A DNA stretch of 64,000 bases from Streptomyces sp. Act143 (GTDB lineage Bacteria > Actinomycetota > Actinomycetes > Streptomycetales > Streptomycetaceae): assembly GCF_003143935.1 (NCBI RefSeq), contig NZ_QFRX01000001.1:2599697-2663696 (forward strand), read 5' to 3'. Positions 34,980 to 43,849 of this stretch are shown in pieces; the first letter of the stretch is position 1; each line of letters opens with the position of its first letter. The notes beneath the pieces were generated by a model, which worked only from the letters and a program-made list of their open reading frames with translations, made no database searches and had not been told where the DNA came from. Made by a program: the position numbers and the translations under genes.

Positions 34980-37574
34980 TCAGGCGCGGCGACGCCGTTC
35001 GCGGCGGGTCGCGAGCAGCAGGGCGATGTCGTCCGGGCGGTCGGCGGTGTGGCGGGCCGTGGTGGTGAGGCGGTCGGCCAGGCCCGCCAGGCGGGTCGCG
35101 GGGGTGCCGGCGCGGGCCAGGGCGACGCGCAGGGCGCTGATGCCGTCGTCGATGTCGACGCCGGGCCGCTCGACGAGGCCGTCGGTGTAGAGCGCGAGGA
35201 CGGCGCCGGGCTCCACCTGGAGCTCCGTGACCGGGTAGCGGGCCCCGGCGTCGACGCCGAGGACGACGCCGCCGGGCAGGTCGAGGACGCGCGTGGAGCC
35301 GTCGGCGTTGCGCAGCAGGGGCGGCGGATGGCCGGCCCGGACCGCCCGGGCGAGGCCGGTGACCGGGTCGAGCCGGATGTAGCAGCAGCTGGCGAACTGG
35401 CCGGGGTCGAGGTCGATGAGGAGGTGGTTCGTGCCGCTCATCACCTCGTCCGGCGGCCGGTCACTGAGCGCGAACGCCCGGACCGCGCTGCGGAGCTGCC
35501 CCATCGTCGCCGCCGCCTGCACTCCGTGCCCCTGCACGTCCCCGATCACCAGGGCCAGCCCGTCCCCGGACTCGACGACGTCGTACCAGTCCCCGCCGAC
35601 CTCCATGCCCTGGGTGCCCGGCAGATAGCGGCCGGCCGTCTCCACCAGCGGGTGGTCCGTCAACCGCCTCGGCAGCAGGGCCTGTTGGAGCCCCCGGGCG
35701 AGCGCCGCCTCGCTCTCGTAGCGCTGGGCCTTCTCCATGGCGTGCGCGATCAGCCCGGCGAGCGCGGTGAGCACCGAACGCTCCTCACCGCTGAAGCTGC
35801 GCTGCCGGTCGAAGCCCAGGATGCAGGAGCCGACCGGGCGCCCCGAGGCGATCAGCGGCAGGAAGGCGCGGGCGCCCTCCGTCGCGTCCAGCGGGATGCC
35901 CGGGTAGGCGGCGGAGAGCTGCTGCATGGAGTCGAAGAAGAGCGGCCGGCCGGTGGTGAGCGTCTCGACGCCGGGCAGCCGCGCGTCGAGGCCGACCCCG
36001 TCGAACGGGGCGAGGAACCCCGGCGGGAAACCGGACTCCCAGGCCAGGAACAGATGCCGGTCCTGAAGGAGGTAGAGGGCGAGCCGCCGCCCGCCGAAGG
36101 CCGGGAGCAGCTCCCGCATCACCACGGCGGAGACCTGACGGGCGGTGACGGCCTCGGTCAGGGCGATGGCGAGGACGATCGGCCGGTACAGCGGGGCCAG
36201 CGAGGACGCGCCGGCGGCGTCCGCGCCCCCGCCCGCGGCCCCCTCCGCGGCCTCGTCCGCGCCGGGCATCCGGCTGGTGGGCTGCACCGTGCAGGTCAGC
36301 ACGTCGGGGCCGGGGTAGACCGACAGCGCCAGCCAGTCGCCCTCGTAGGAGTCCTGCGCCGGATCGGGCGGCCGTCGCACCCGCAGGTGGACCGGGTCGG
36401 GCGACAGCAGGGCGCTGCGCAGATGGTCCTCGAAGTCGGGCTGGTTCAGCCAGGGCACGCCGTCCCACAGCGAGTGCCCGAGCAGCAGGTCACGCGGCCG
36501 GTGCAGCAGCTGTCCGGCGCGCGGATTGGCGTAGGCGACCAGCCCCAGCCGGTCCAGGCAGAACACGCCCTCCGGCAGCAGGTCGGCGGCGGCGTCACCC
36601 GCCGCCGACGGACCCGGATCGAGCACGAACCCCCGCACGGGCCGGACACCCGCCCCGGAGGACGCAGAGGCCCCGGAGGACGCAGAGGGCCCGACAGTCC
36701 CGGAGGCTCCGGAAAACCCGGAGGCTCCGAAGGCCCCGGAGGGCCTCGATGACCCGGCGGGACCGGGGTCAGGGTCCGGGGTCCAGAACTCCATGAGCCG
36801 CAGACCGCCGTCCGCGGCCCGCACGTACAGCGGCAGCGAGGGCGGAGGCCGGTTCGCGGCCGTCTCCTGCAGCGCGGCCAGCACCCGCTCCGCGTCCGTC
36901 GGGGACACGGCCTTCGCGAGCCCCTGGACCGTCGCGTCGAACTCGGTGGGCGCCACGCCGAGCAGGGCGTGCAGCGGCGCGTCGGCGGTGACCACACCGG
37001 TCGCCGGGTCCCAGGCGAACCGCCCGAGCCGCCCCCCGGACGGGTGGGCGGTCGGCGGCCGTACGCACAGTGGCTCGCCGTCCCAGGCGACCGTCTCTCG
37101 GTGGTCCTCCAGCCGTGCGGCCAGCTCCTCGGCCACCTGCGTGAGCCGCTCCCGCGCGGGCAGCACCTCGGCCGCGTCGGCGGCCGCGGGCCGCAGCACG
37201 GTCAGCACGCCGTACGTCGACGACGCCCCGGCTACGGGGACGTACAGCGACCCGAACTGGAACGGCAGGCCCGCCGCGAACTGCGGATAGCGGCGCATCG
37301 TCTCCGTGGCGTTCGGCAGCACCACCTGCACCCCGAGCCGGTAGGCGTCGGCGACCGGGAAGGGGCGGTCGGCGTGCACCCGCCACCAGGGCTTGAACAG
37401 CGGCCCCGGCAGTCCGGCGAGGACGGCCAGCCGCAGCACGCCCGAGGTGTGCGAACGCAGGTAGATGCCGCCGGCGTGCCCCCCGGCCGCGCCGATCGCC
37501 TCCGTCGAGGCGTCGATCAGCAGTGCGGCCAGCGGTCCCGGCGCCCGGTGCGCTTCCTCGCCGCTCCCAGTCAT
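34980..37574 (-). CDS. SpoIIE-family phosphatase with GAF and PAS domains
   Basis: An 864-residue cytosolic protein. An N-terminal GAF-like domain, two PAS-like domains, a further GAF domain (about 475-625) and a C-terminal PP2C/SpoIIE domain (MEVGGDWYDVVESGDG, DVQGHGVQAAATMGQLRSAV, VLALYTDGLVERPGVDIDDG) are seen. Between the PAS domains is a low-complexity Gly/Ala/Ser linker (about residues 275-310) encoded by imperfect 12-18-bp repeats near 36660-36745, a likely spot for length variation. The start at 37574 is preferred because a GAGG lies upstream; a start at 37613 is possible. It presumably controls an anti-anti-sigma factor in trans. Confidence 0.87.
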   Translation of the reverse strand: MTGSGEEAHRAPGPLAALLIDASTEAIGAAGGHAGGIYLRSHTSGVLRLAVLAGLPGPLFKPWWRVHADRPFPVADAYRLGVQVVLPNATETMRRYPQFAAGLPFQFGSLYVPVAGASSTYGVLTVLRPAAADAAEVLPARERLTQVAEELAARLEDHRETVAWDGEPLCVRPPTAHPSGGRLGRFAWDPATGVVTADAPLHALLGVAPTEFDATVQGLAKAVSPTDAERVLAALQETAANRPPPSLPLYVRAADGGLRLMEFWTPDPDPGPAGSSRPSGAFGASGFSGASGTVGPSASSGASASSGAGVRPVRGFVLDPGPSAAGDAAADLLPEGVFCLDRLGLVAYANPRAGQLLHRPRDLLLGHSLWDGVPWLNQPDFEDHLRSALLSPDPVHLRVRRPPDPAQDSYEGDWLALSVYPGPDVLTCTVQPTSRMPGADEAAEGAAGGGADAAGASSLAPLYRPIVLAIALTEAVTARQVSAVVMRELLPAFGGRRLALYLLQDRHLFLAWESGFPPGFLAPFDGVGLDARLPGVETLTTGRPLFFDSMQQLSAAYPGIPLDATEGARAFLPLIASGRPVGSCILGFDRQRSFSGEERSVLTALAGLIAHAMEKAQRYESEAALARGLQQALLPRRLTDHPLVETAGRYLPGTQGMEVGGDWYDVVESGDGLALVIGDVQGHGVQAAATMGQLRSAVRAFALSDRPPDEVMSGTNHLLIDLDPGQFASCCYIRLDPVTGLARAVRAGHPPPLLRNADGSTRVLDLPGGVVLGVDAGARYPVTELQVEPGAVLALYTDGLVERPGVDIDDGISALRVALARAGTPATRLAGLADRLTTTARHTADRPDDIALLLATRRERRRRA

Positions 37575-37697
37575 CGGCCCTGCCTCGTCGCTGTGCCGCC
37601 GCTCGGGCGACACAGCAAGAATGCGCCACGAGACGCCGGAGGCGCACCCGGACGGAGGCGAGGAAAAAGCAGCGGGCGGGGGACCGGCCCCCCGGTG

Positions 37698-38804
37698 TCA
37701 GGTGAGGAGCCCCTGGAGCCCTTCGTAGGCCGCCGACACGATCTCCAGGCCCCGCTGGTCGTCCGCGGGCTCCCGCATCTGCTGGGTCACGTACGCGACC
37801 GCCATACGGGCCGCGGGATCGACCATGACGAGCGACCCGCCCCAGCCGCCCCAGCCGTACGTCGTACCGAACAGGCCGTATCCGAGACCCCAGCGCATCT
37901 GCATCCCCAGGGTGCGGTCCTCGCCGTCGAACTGCTCCTCCCAGGCCCGTTCGCAGCCCGCCGGGGACAGCAGCCGCACTCCGCCGACCGTGCCCGAGCA
38001 GGCCATCGCGGACTGCACGAGGGCGACGGAGCGGGCGTTGCCGTAGCCGTTGGCCGCGGGGATCTCGGCCCGGCGCCAGGCCGTGCTGTTGGCGTCCCGG
38101 ACCCGCAGCGCGGTCGCGGTGCCGGGCTCGGGGTCCGCGTTCTGAGCGCTCGCGGTGTAGTCCTCGTCGTACGAGGGCGGCGGGACGGCGAGCGCGACCC
38201 GGTGGTCGTCCTCGGGGCCCACACCGATCCGGAAGTCGGCACCGAGCGGACCTGCCACCTCCTCGGCGAAGAACGTGCCCGGGGTCCGGCCCGTGATCCG
38301 GCGAACGACCTCGCCCACCAGGTAGCCCTGGGTGAGGGAGTGGTACCCGGCCGCGGTGCCCGGCTCCCACTGCGGGGCGAGTGCCGCGAGCCGGGCCGTG
38401 ACGGCGGGCCAGTCGTAGAGCTCGGCCACGGGCCCGTCGTAGTCGGGCAGGCCCGCGGTGTGCGACAGCAGGTGCCGGACGAGCACCTTCTCCTTGCCCG
38501 CCGCGGCGAACTCCGGCCAGTACCGGGCCACCGGCGCGTCCAGGTCGAGCTCGCCCCGGTCCGCCAGAACCAGCGCGGACAGCGCCGTCATCGTCTTGGT
38601 CACCGAGAAGACGTTCACGATCGTGTCCCGCTGCCACGGCGTGCACCGCCCGGCGTCCGCGAAGCCGCCCCACACATCCACCACGGCCTCGCCGTTCACG
38701 AAGACCGCGGCCGAGCCGCCGGCGTCCCCCTCGTCCAGGAAGGCGGCCAGTGCGTTGGGCACGGCCAGGAACAGGTCGTCGTACGAGCCCTGGATGTCTG
38801 CCAT
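37698..38804 (-). CDS. Serine hydrolase, class C beta-lactamase/esterase fold
   Basis: A 368-residue cytosolic enzyme of the EstB/beta-lactamase-like family. The nucleophile motif is SVTK (S67-K70) and the second motif YHS has Tyr154. The third motif is probably YGWGGWGGSLVMVD near the C-terminus, with the His replaced by Trp/Gly as in esterases. There is no signal peptide, so it is more likely an esterase or amidase on small esters than a secreted beta-lactamase. It lies between SpoIIE genes on the same strand as two of them. Confidence 0.85.
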   Translation of the reverse strand: MADIQGSYDDLFLAVPNALAAFLDEGDAGGSAAVFVNGEAVVDVWGGFADAGRCTPWQRDTIVNVFSVTKTMTALSALVLADRGELDLDAPVARYWPEFAAAGKEKVLVRHLLSHTAGLPDYDGPVAELYDWPAVTARLAALAPQWEPGTAAGYHSLTQGYLVGEVVRRITGRTPGTFFAEEVAGPLGADFRIGVGPEDDHRVALAVPPPSYDEDYTASAQNADPEPGTATALRVRDANSTAWRRAEIPAANGYGNARSVALVQSAMACSGTVGGVRLLSPAGCERAWEEQFDGEDRTLGMQMRWGLGYGLFGTTYGWGGWGGSLVMVDPAARMAVAYVTQQMREPADDQRGLEIVSAAYEGLQGLLT

Positions 38805-38992
38805 GTGCCGAATCTAGCCCCGGACGAGGGGCCGGGAGCAACCGGATATCCGGGCGCGGACGGGCCGGGAACGAGCTGGCAAGGTCGCGGGAACAGTCGG
38901 GAACGGTCGGAGTTTGCCGTCGGAGGGGCATCCCGCCCGGCGGCTCATATGGTGGGAAGTGACGCGATATCGGCAGTGAGGCGGCAGGGCCA

Positions 38993-40222
38993 ATGACGGA
39001 CGCTGGGATCGACTACGCAGCGGTGTTCCAGGCGCTGCCCGGCATGGTGGCGGTCCTGACCCCCGAGCTGGTGTACGCCGACGCCAACGAGGAGTTCGTC
39101 CGCATGTCCGGGCGCACCCGGGAGCAACTCGTCGGCCGCTACCTCTTCGAGGTCTTTCCCGACAACCCCGACGACCCGGCCGCCTCCGGCATGCGCAACC
39201 TCGCCGCCTCCCTGAGCCGCGTCCTGGCCACCGGCGAGCGCGACACCATGGCGGTGCAGCGCTACGACGTCCAGTCCCTGGAGCAGCCGGGCTGCTGGGA
39301 GGAGCGCTACTGGAGCCCGGTCAACGCCCCCGTGTTCGGTCCGGACGGGAAGGTCGCCCTGCTGGTGCACCGGGTGGAGGAGGTCACCGAGTTCATCCGC
39401 GACCGCGGCGGCCCCGTCGGTACCCGGGCCCGTGCGCTGGAGGCCGAACTGTACATCCGGGCCAGGGAGTTGCAGGAGGTCAACGAACGGCTGAGAAAGG
39501 CCCACGCCCGTGAGCGCGAGGTCGCCCTGGCCCTCCAGGAGGCGATGCTCCCGGCGCCGCGGCAGGTGCGCGACCACCGGGCCGCCGTCCGTTACCGGCC
39601 CGCCGTCGGCGCGCTGAACGTCTGCGGCGACTGGTACGACCTCGTGGAACGGATCGGCGGCGACCGCATCTGCGTGGCAGTCGGCGACGTCGTCGGGCAC
39701 GGGCTGGGGGCGGCCTGTGTGATGGGTCAGCTGCGCAGTGCACTGAGCGCCGCGTCCCGGGTGGCGGAGGGGCCGGCGCAGGCCCTCGACGTGCTGGGCC
39801 GGTACGCCCATGTCGTGCCCGGCGCCGAGTCCGCGACGGTGGTCACGACGTTCGTCGACTTCGACGCCCGCACCGTCACCTACAGCAGCGCCGGCCATCT
39901 CCCGCCGGCGCTCGTCCACGCCGACGGCCGGGTGGAGTTCCTCGACGCGGCGACGGACCCGCCGCTGGACGCCAGCCCCGACCCCGTCCCGCGCCCCGAG
40001 GCGACGGCCGGCTTCTCCCCGGGCGACACGCTGGTCCTGTACACCGACGGGCTGGTGGAACGCCGCCGCGAGGACATCGACGCCGGGCTGGAACGGCTGG
40101 CGGACTCCCTCGCCCGGCACCGCGGGGCCGAACCGGCGGCGATGGCCGACGCCGTCCTGCTGGAACTGCTGCCGCCGGAAGGGGCGACGGACGACACGGC
40201 GCTGATCGTCGTACGGCTGTGA
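38993..40222 (+). CDS. PAS-SpoIIE protein phosphatase
   Basis: A 409-residue cytosolic protein. A PAS domain (about 5-125, VLTPELVYADANEEFVRMSG) is joined by a coiled coil (about 148-185, RARELQEVNERLRKAHARER) to a SpoIIE/PP2C domain with CGDWYDLVERIGGD, GDVVGHGLGAACVMGQLRSA and LVLYTDGLVERRREDIDAGL. It should remove phosphate from a STAS-domain anti-anti-sigma factor. It is the third SpoIIE gene within 8 kb, but transcribed from the opposite strand and without the ATPase domain. Confidence 0.9.
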   Translation: MTDAGIDYAAVFQALPGMVAVLTPELVYADANEEFVRMSGRTREQLVGRYLFEVFPDNPDDPAASGMRNLAASLSRVLATGERDTMAVQRYDVQSLEQPGCWEERYWSPVNAPVFGPDGKVALLVHRVEEVTEFIRDRGGPVGTRARALEAELYIRARELQEVNERLRKAHAREREVALALQEAMLPAPRQVRDHRAAVRYRPAVGALNVCGDWYDLVERIGGDRICVAVGDVVGHGLGAACVMGQLRSALSAASRVAEGPAQALDVLGRYAHVVPGAESATVVTTFVDFDARTVTYSSAGHLPPALVHADGRVEFLDAATDPPLDASPDPVPRPEATAGFSPGDTLVLYTDGLVERRREDIDAGLERLADSLARHRGAEPAAMADAVLLELLPPEGATDDTALIVVRL

Positions 40223-40313
40223 GGGCCCAGGGCCGCGCGCTTCCCGCGGACCGGAGACGATCGCCACAGGAGTGGAAGCGGCCGGAGGCGGAACGGCCTG
40301 ACCGGCGAGAACC

Positions 40314-40430
40314 GGTGCCCTGGGCGTCTGGCCGCTCTACGGTGTGCCCTCCGCGTCGGATCCGACCCGCTTCGAGGACAGGGTGCGGCTCCTGGAGGCG
40401 TGCGGGATCACGGTCACGCCGCGCCGACGC
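40314..40430 (+). pseudogene. Possible gene remnant
   Basis: A frame without start codon reads GALGVWPLYGVPSASDPT and then RFEDRVRLLEACGITVTPRR, which has the composition of a real protein (hydrophobic core plus charged helix) and not of random GC-rich translation. It is too short to assign; it might be the remains of a deleted enzyme gene. Confidence 0.25.
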
Positions 40431-41226
40431 CTTCCTTGCGTCCCTTCACGGCCCAGGCGCGAGCCGTGAGGGCGATCGTCCCGTCGGCCCGTACCGGCAC
40501 CCGCTCCCGCAGCGCCCGCCGCAGCTCCTCGCGGAGTGCCGGGGAGAGGGCGGCCACGTACCCGGGGGCCGGGCCCTGGCCGGACAGGAACGGGGCCCAC
40601 AGGTCGTCGAAGTCGGTGAACAGGGTCGGGATCTCGACCGGCGTGACCGTCACCTCGGTCAGCCCCGCCGCGTCCCACAGCGGACGCAGCGCCGACGGCT
40701 CGCACAGCGGGAAGCGGTGGCCCTCGTCGTGGGCCGCGGCCGACGGGTCGACCGCGGTCGCGGCGGCCCAGAAGTGGCGCAGGAACCCCATGCCCCCGGC
40801 GTAGTCCCAGACGTAGGCGGCCACCACACCGCCGGGCCGTACCACCCGGACCGCCTCCGCCAGTGCGAGGCCGGGCGCGGGAAGGAAGTTGAGCACCAGC
40901 CCGCTGACGGCCGCGTCGCAGACCGCGTCCCGCACCGGCAGCGCCTCGGCGTCCGCCACGACGACACGCGCCGGCGGGGGAGCGGAGGCGCGTGCCGTCG
41001 CCGCGAACCCGGCGGACCGCTCCACGCCCAGCACGGACCGGGGCCGGCACCGTACGGCCACCGTCGAGGTCAGCGCCCCCGAACCGCAGCCGATGTCCAG
41101 CCAACGGGCGCCGGGCGGACCGTCCAGCCATCGGACGAACGCGTCGGCCACGCGCCGGCTCCACCGGCCCATGTACCGCTCGTAGGCGTCGCCGGCGGCC
41201 CACACGTCGAAGTGCCGTTCGCTCAC
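40414..41226 (-). CDS. Class I SAM-dependent methyltransferase
   Basis: A 270-residue cytosolic methyltransferase. SAM-binding motif I is WLDIGCGSGALTSTV, the acidic loop is VVVADAEALPVRDAVCDA, and the post-motif is VRVVRPGGVVAAYVWDYAGG, as in the UbiE/MenG-like group. The C-terminal half accepts an unknown small molecule. The opening DVWAAGDAYERYMGRWSRRV resembles other small-molecule methyltransferases of Streptomyces. The start is the first Met with a short GGTGGAGGGG upstream. The EamA exporter gene lies upstream on the same strand, 19 bp away, so co-transcription is likely. Confidence 0.85.
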   Translation of the reverse strand: MSERHFDVWAAGDAYERYMGRWSRRVADAFVRWLDGPPGARWLDIGCGSGALTSTVAVRCRPRSVLGVERSAGFAATARASAPPPARVVVADAEALPVRDAVCDAAVSGLVLNFLPAPGLALAEAVRVVRPGGVVAAYVWDYAGGMGFLRHFWAAATAVDPSAAAHDEGHRFPLCEPSALRPLWDAAGLTEVTVTPVEIPTLFTDFDDLWAPFLSGQGPAPGYVAALSPALREELRRALRERVPVRADGTIALTARAWAVKGRKEGVGAA

Positions 41227-41245
41227 CCCTCCACCTTGCCCTGTC

Positions 41246-42136
41246 TCAAGGGGCGTCGCAGGCGACGGGCGCGGGCCGGGGCGACGGCCTCGCGCGTCCC
41301 GGGCGGCCGAGCGCGACCCCGGTCAGCACCAGCCCCAGCCCGCACAACTGCCGTACCGTCAGCGCCTCGCCCGCGACCACCGTGCCGAGCAGGACGCCGG
41401 TCACGGGATTGAGCAGGCCGATCAGGCCGACCGTCCCCGCGGGCAGGCGGCGCAGCCCGGCGAACCACATCGTGAAGGCCAGCGCCGTGGCGACGACCGA
41501 CACATAGCCGAACGCCAGGAGCGCCGAGGCGGACAGGGCGGGCGGCGGGCCCTCCACGGCCGCCGCGACCGGGAGCAGGAACAGCGCACCGGCGGTGAGC
41601 TGCCAGGCGGTCGAGGCGAGCACCGCGCCGCCGGCGTTCCATCGCTTGGTCAGGATGTGGCCGAAGGCCGACACCAGCATGGCGCCTGCCGAGGCCAGCA
41701 CCCCGGGCACGCTCACTCCCTCGGTGCCGGTGAACAGCATCAGACCGACCCCGGCGAGCCCGGTCGCGGCGCCGACGAGATGCGCGGTGCCGGGCCGCTC
41801 GGCGAGCAGGGACCAGGCGATGAGCATCATCGTCAGCGGGGACACCGCCATGACGGTCGAGGCCACGCTCGTCGGAAGCAACTGGGAGGCGGCGTAGACG
41901 AGCACGAAGAACACGCTCACGTTCAGCAGCCCGAGCACCGCGGAACGCCCCCACCACACTCCGCGCGGTCGCCGCCGGGCGAGCGCCAGCAGGACGAGAC
42001 CGGCGGGCAGTGCCCGCAGCGCGGCCCCGTACAAGGGGCTGTCCGTCGGCAGGAACTCGTGGGTGACGTAGTAGTTCGTGCCCCAGGCGACCGGCGCGAC
42101 CGCGGTCAGGGCCACCCATCGGCTATTCGCTTCCAT
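41246..42136 (-). CDS. EamA-family (DMT) transporter
   Basis: A 296-residue protein with ten hydrophobic helices made of two EamA repeats (for example TAVAPVAWGTNYYVTHEFLP and LLAFGYVSVVATALAFTMWF). Family members export amino acids, metabolites or drugs. The start ATG 42136 is set by the divergent promoter: TATATT lies 7 nt before it on the minus strand, predicting a leaderless mRNA. The first of three 21-bp operator repeats covers this start. Control by the divergent MarR regulator is therefore very likely. Confidence 0.87.
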   Translation of the reverse strand: MEANSRWVALTAVAPVAWGTNYYVTHEFLPTDSPLYGAALRALPAGLVLLALARRRPRGVWWGRSAVLGLLNVSVFFVLVYAASQLLPTSVASTVMAVSPLTMMLIAWSLLAERPGTAHLVGAATGLAGVGLMLFTGTEGVSVPGVLASAGAMLVSAFGHILTKRWNAGGAVLASTAWQLTAGALFLLPVAAAVEGPPPALSASALLAFGYVSVVATALAFTMWFAGLRRLPAGTVGLIGLLNPVTGVLLGTVVAGEALTVRQLCGLGLVLTGVALGRPGRARPSPRPAPVACDAP

Positions 42137-42192
42137 GGAAGCCAATATAACTTCCCGGGAAGCTAATGTAACTTCCGGGGAAGCTAATATGA
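42130..42192. promoter_or_regulatory. Three 21-bp operator repeats between eamA and marR
   Basis: CTTCC starts at 42130, 42151 and 42172. Each unit is CTTCCnnGGAAGCyAATrTrA; the first two contain the perfect palindromes CTTCCATGGAAG and CTTCCCGGGAAG, the third CTTCCGGGGAAG. The spacing equals two helical turns, so three dimers would bind one DNA face. The AT-rich tail of unit 1 (minus strand TATATT) and of unit 3 (plus strand TAATAT) are the -10 boxes of the two divergent genes. Confidence 0.85.
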
Positions 42193-42197
42193 GGTCC

Positions 42198-42719
42198 ATG
42201 TCCATGGAAGACCGGCTGCCGCCGGACCGCGTGGCCCGCATCCAGGCCGACTGGCGCCGCGAACGGCCCGACCTCGACGTCACCCCGCAGGGCGTGATCG
42301 GCAGGCTGCACCGCCTCGCCGACCGGCTCACCGAGGAACTCGTCCTCGTCTACGGCCGTCACGGCCTCGGCGAGGGCGAGTTCGACGTGCTGTGCGCGCT
42401 GCGCCGCGCCGGTGAGCCCTACGAACGGGCCCCCGGCGAACTCGCCGCGCACACCATGGTCACCACCGGCGCGATGACCAAGCGCATCGACCGCCTGGAG
42501 CGGGCCGGGCTCGTCACCCGCCGCCGCTCCGCCGACGACCAGCGCGGCCGGATCGTCGCCCTGACCCGCCCCGGCCGCGAACTGATCGACCAGGCCTTCA
42601 CCGACCACATGCGCAACGAGCGACGGCTGCTCGACCTGCTGACGCCCGCCGAGGCCGAGACCCTGGAGAGGCTGCTCACCACCTGGCTCGGCCGCCTGGA
42701 ACCCCCGACGGGGAACTGA
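42198..42719 (+). CDS. MarR-family transcriptional regulator
   Basis: A 173-residue winged-helix repressor: GEGEFDVLCALRRAGEPYER leads into the HTH (APGELAAHTMVTTGAMTKRI) and the wing (LVTRRRSADDQRGRIVALT), with the C-terminal dimer helix after it. TAATAT ends 7 nt before ATG 42198, so a leaderless start there is favoured; ATG 42204 with GAGG 9 nt upstream is the alternative. It should bind the 21-bp repeats and control itself and the EamA exporter. A ligand-responsive efflux switch is the usual role of such pairs. Confidence 0.9.
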   Translation: MSMEDRLPPDRVARIQADWRRERPDLDVTPQGVIGRLHRLADRLTEELVLVYGRHGLGEGEFDVLCALRRAGEPYERAPGELAAHTMVTTGAMTKRIDRLERAGLVTRRRSADDQRGRIVALTRPGRELIDQAFTDHMRNERRLLDLLTPAEAETLERLLTTWLGRLEPPTGN

Positions 42720-42724
42720 GGTGC

Positions 42725-43696
42725 TCAGACGGTGACGACGAGCTTGCCCCGCGGATGCCCGCTCTCCAGATGGCGTACGGCGGCCACGGCCTCGTCCAGC
42801 GGATAGGCGCGGTCGATCACCGGGGTGATGGCGCCCGACTCCGCGAGAGCCTTGAGCCGCAGGAGGTCCGGCTGCCGGGTACGGGCGAAGAGCGGGCGCA
42901 GCCGCTGCCCCACGAAAACGGACAGCACCAGACCCCGGACCCAGCGGTCCAGGCCGCCCAGCACCGGGCCGCCGGTCTCGCCGCCGACGAGGACGACCGT
43001 GCCCCGCGGGGCGAGGACGCGGCGCAACCGGGTCAGGGAACGGTTCCCGGCGGCATCGACGATCAGGTCGTGGCGGACCGGACGGTCGGTGATGTCCTCG
43101 CGCGTGTAGTCGATGACGTCGACCGCCCCGAGCGACCGGACCAGATCGGCCGCGCCGGGCCCGCACACCCCGGTGACCCGGGCCCCGTAGTGGGCGGCGA
43201 GCTGCACGGCGAACGTGCCCACGCCCCCCGAGGCGCCGATGACGAGCACCCTGCAGCCCGGCTCCGGGAGGGCCGTGTCCAGCGCCTGGAGCGCGGTCAC
43301 GCCGGAGACGGGGAGGGCGGCGGCCTGCGCGAAGGAGAGGCCGTCGGGCATCGGGGCGAGCTGCTCGGGTTTGGCGCGCGCGTACTCGGCGAAGGAGCCG
43401 TCGCACTGGCCGAAGACCTCGTCCCCGGGCTTGAACCCGGTCACCCGCTCGCCGACCGCCTCGATCCGCCCGGCCGCGTCCCAGCCGCGCACCACGTGCG
43501 CGGGGCGGCGCAGCCCGAGCTCGGGACTGAGCCGGGCGATGTAGGGCCGCCCCGTCATCAGATGCCAGACGCTCGGGTCGACGCCGGCGGCGCGCACCGC
43601 CACGAGCACTTCGTCGCCGCCGGGCGCGGGACGCTCGACGTCCCGCAGCCGCAGGGATTCGGTGGAGCCGTACGCATACTGGACGATGGCCTTCAT
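42725..43696 (-). CDS. NAD(P)-dependent alcohol dehydrogenase / quinone oxidoreductase
   Basis: A 323-residue medium-chain reductase without zinc ligands. It starts MKAIVQYAYGSTESLRLRDV, has VDPSVWHLMTGRPYIARL in the substrate domain and VLVIGASGGVGTFAVQLA as NADPH-binding motif, and ends RHLESGHPRGKLVVTV, all typical of quinone oxidoreductase-like proteins. GGAG precedes the start. It converges with marR (5 bp between stops). A role in detoxifying electrophiles together with the EamA/MarR pair is possible but not shown. Confidence 0.87.
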   Translation of the reverse strand: MKAIVQYAYGSTESLRLRDVERPAPGGDEVLVAVRAAGVDPSVWHLMTGRPYIARLSPELGLRRPAHVVRGWDAAGRIEAVGERVTGFKPGDEVFGQCDGSFAEYARAKPEQLAPMPDGLSFAQAAALPVSGVTALQALDTALPEPGCRVLVIGASGGVGTFAVQLAAHYGARVTGVCGPGAADLVRSLGAVDVIDYTREDITDRPVRHDLIVDAAGNRSLTRLRRVLAPRGTVVLVGGETGGPVLGGLDRWVRGLVLSVFVGQRLRPLFARTRQPDLLRLKALAESGAITPVIDRAYPLDEAVAAVRHLESGHPRGKLVVTV

Positions 43697-43792
43697 CGGG
43701 GCACTCCTCCGCGCCGGTCGGTCGGTGTCCCCCCGGATCGTCCCGGTGAACCGCGCGCCTGACCAGCCCCCGCGCCGGACCGCCACGACGAA

Positions 43793-43825
43793 CCCCCGCA
43801 GCCCGAACTCGCCGGGCTGCGGGGG
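43793..43825 (-). terminator. Terminator of the ycnI operon
   Basis: A 13-bp perfect stem CCCCCGCAGCCCG / CGGGCTGCGGGGG with a 7-nt loop starts 25 bp after the ycnI stop on the minus strand. Confidence 0.8.
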
Positions 43826-43849
43826 CCGTTGGGGCGGCAGGGCGGCGGA

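Noticed and set aside
41246..42331. Start of the EamA gene at 42331
   Set aside because: The extra 65 codons run through the operator repeats and the MarR start; the membrane protein begins at 42136.
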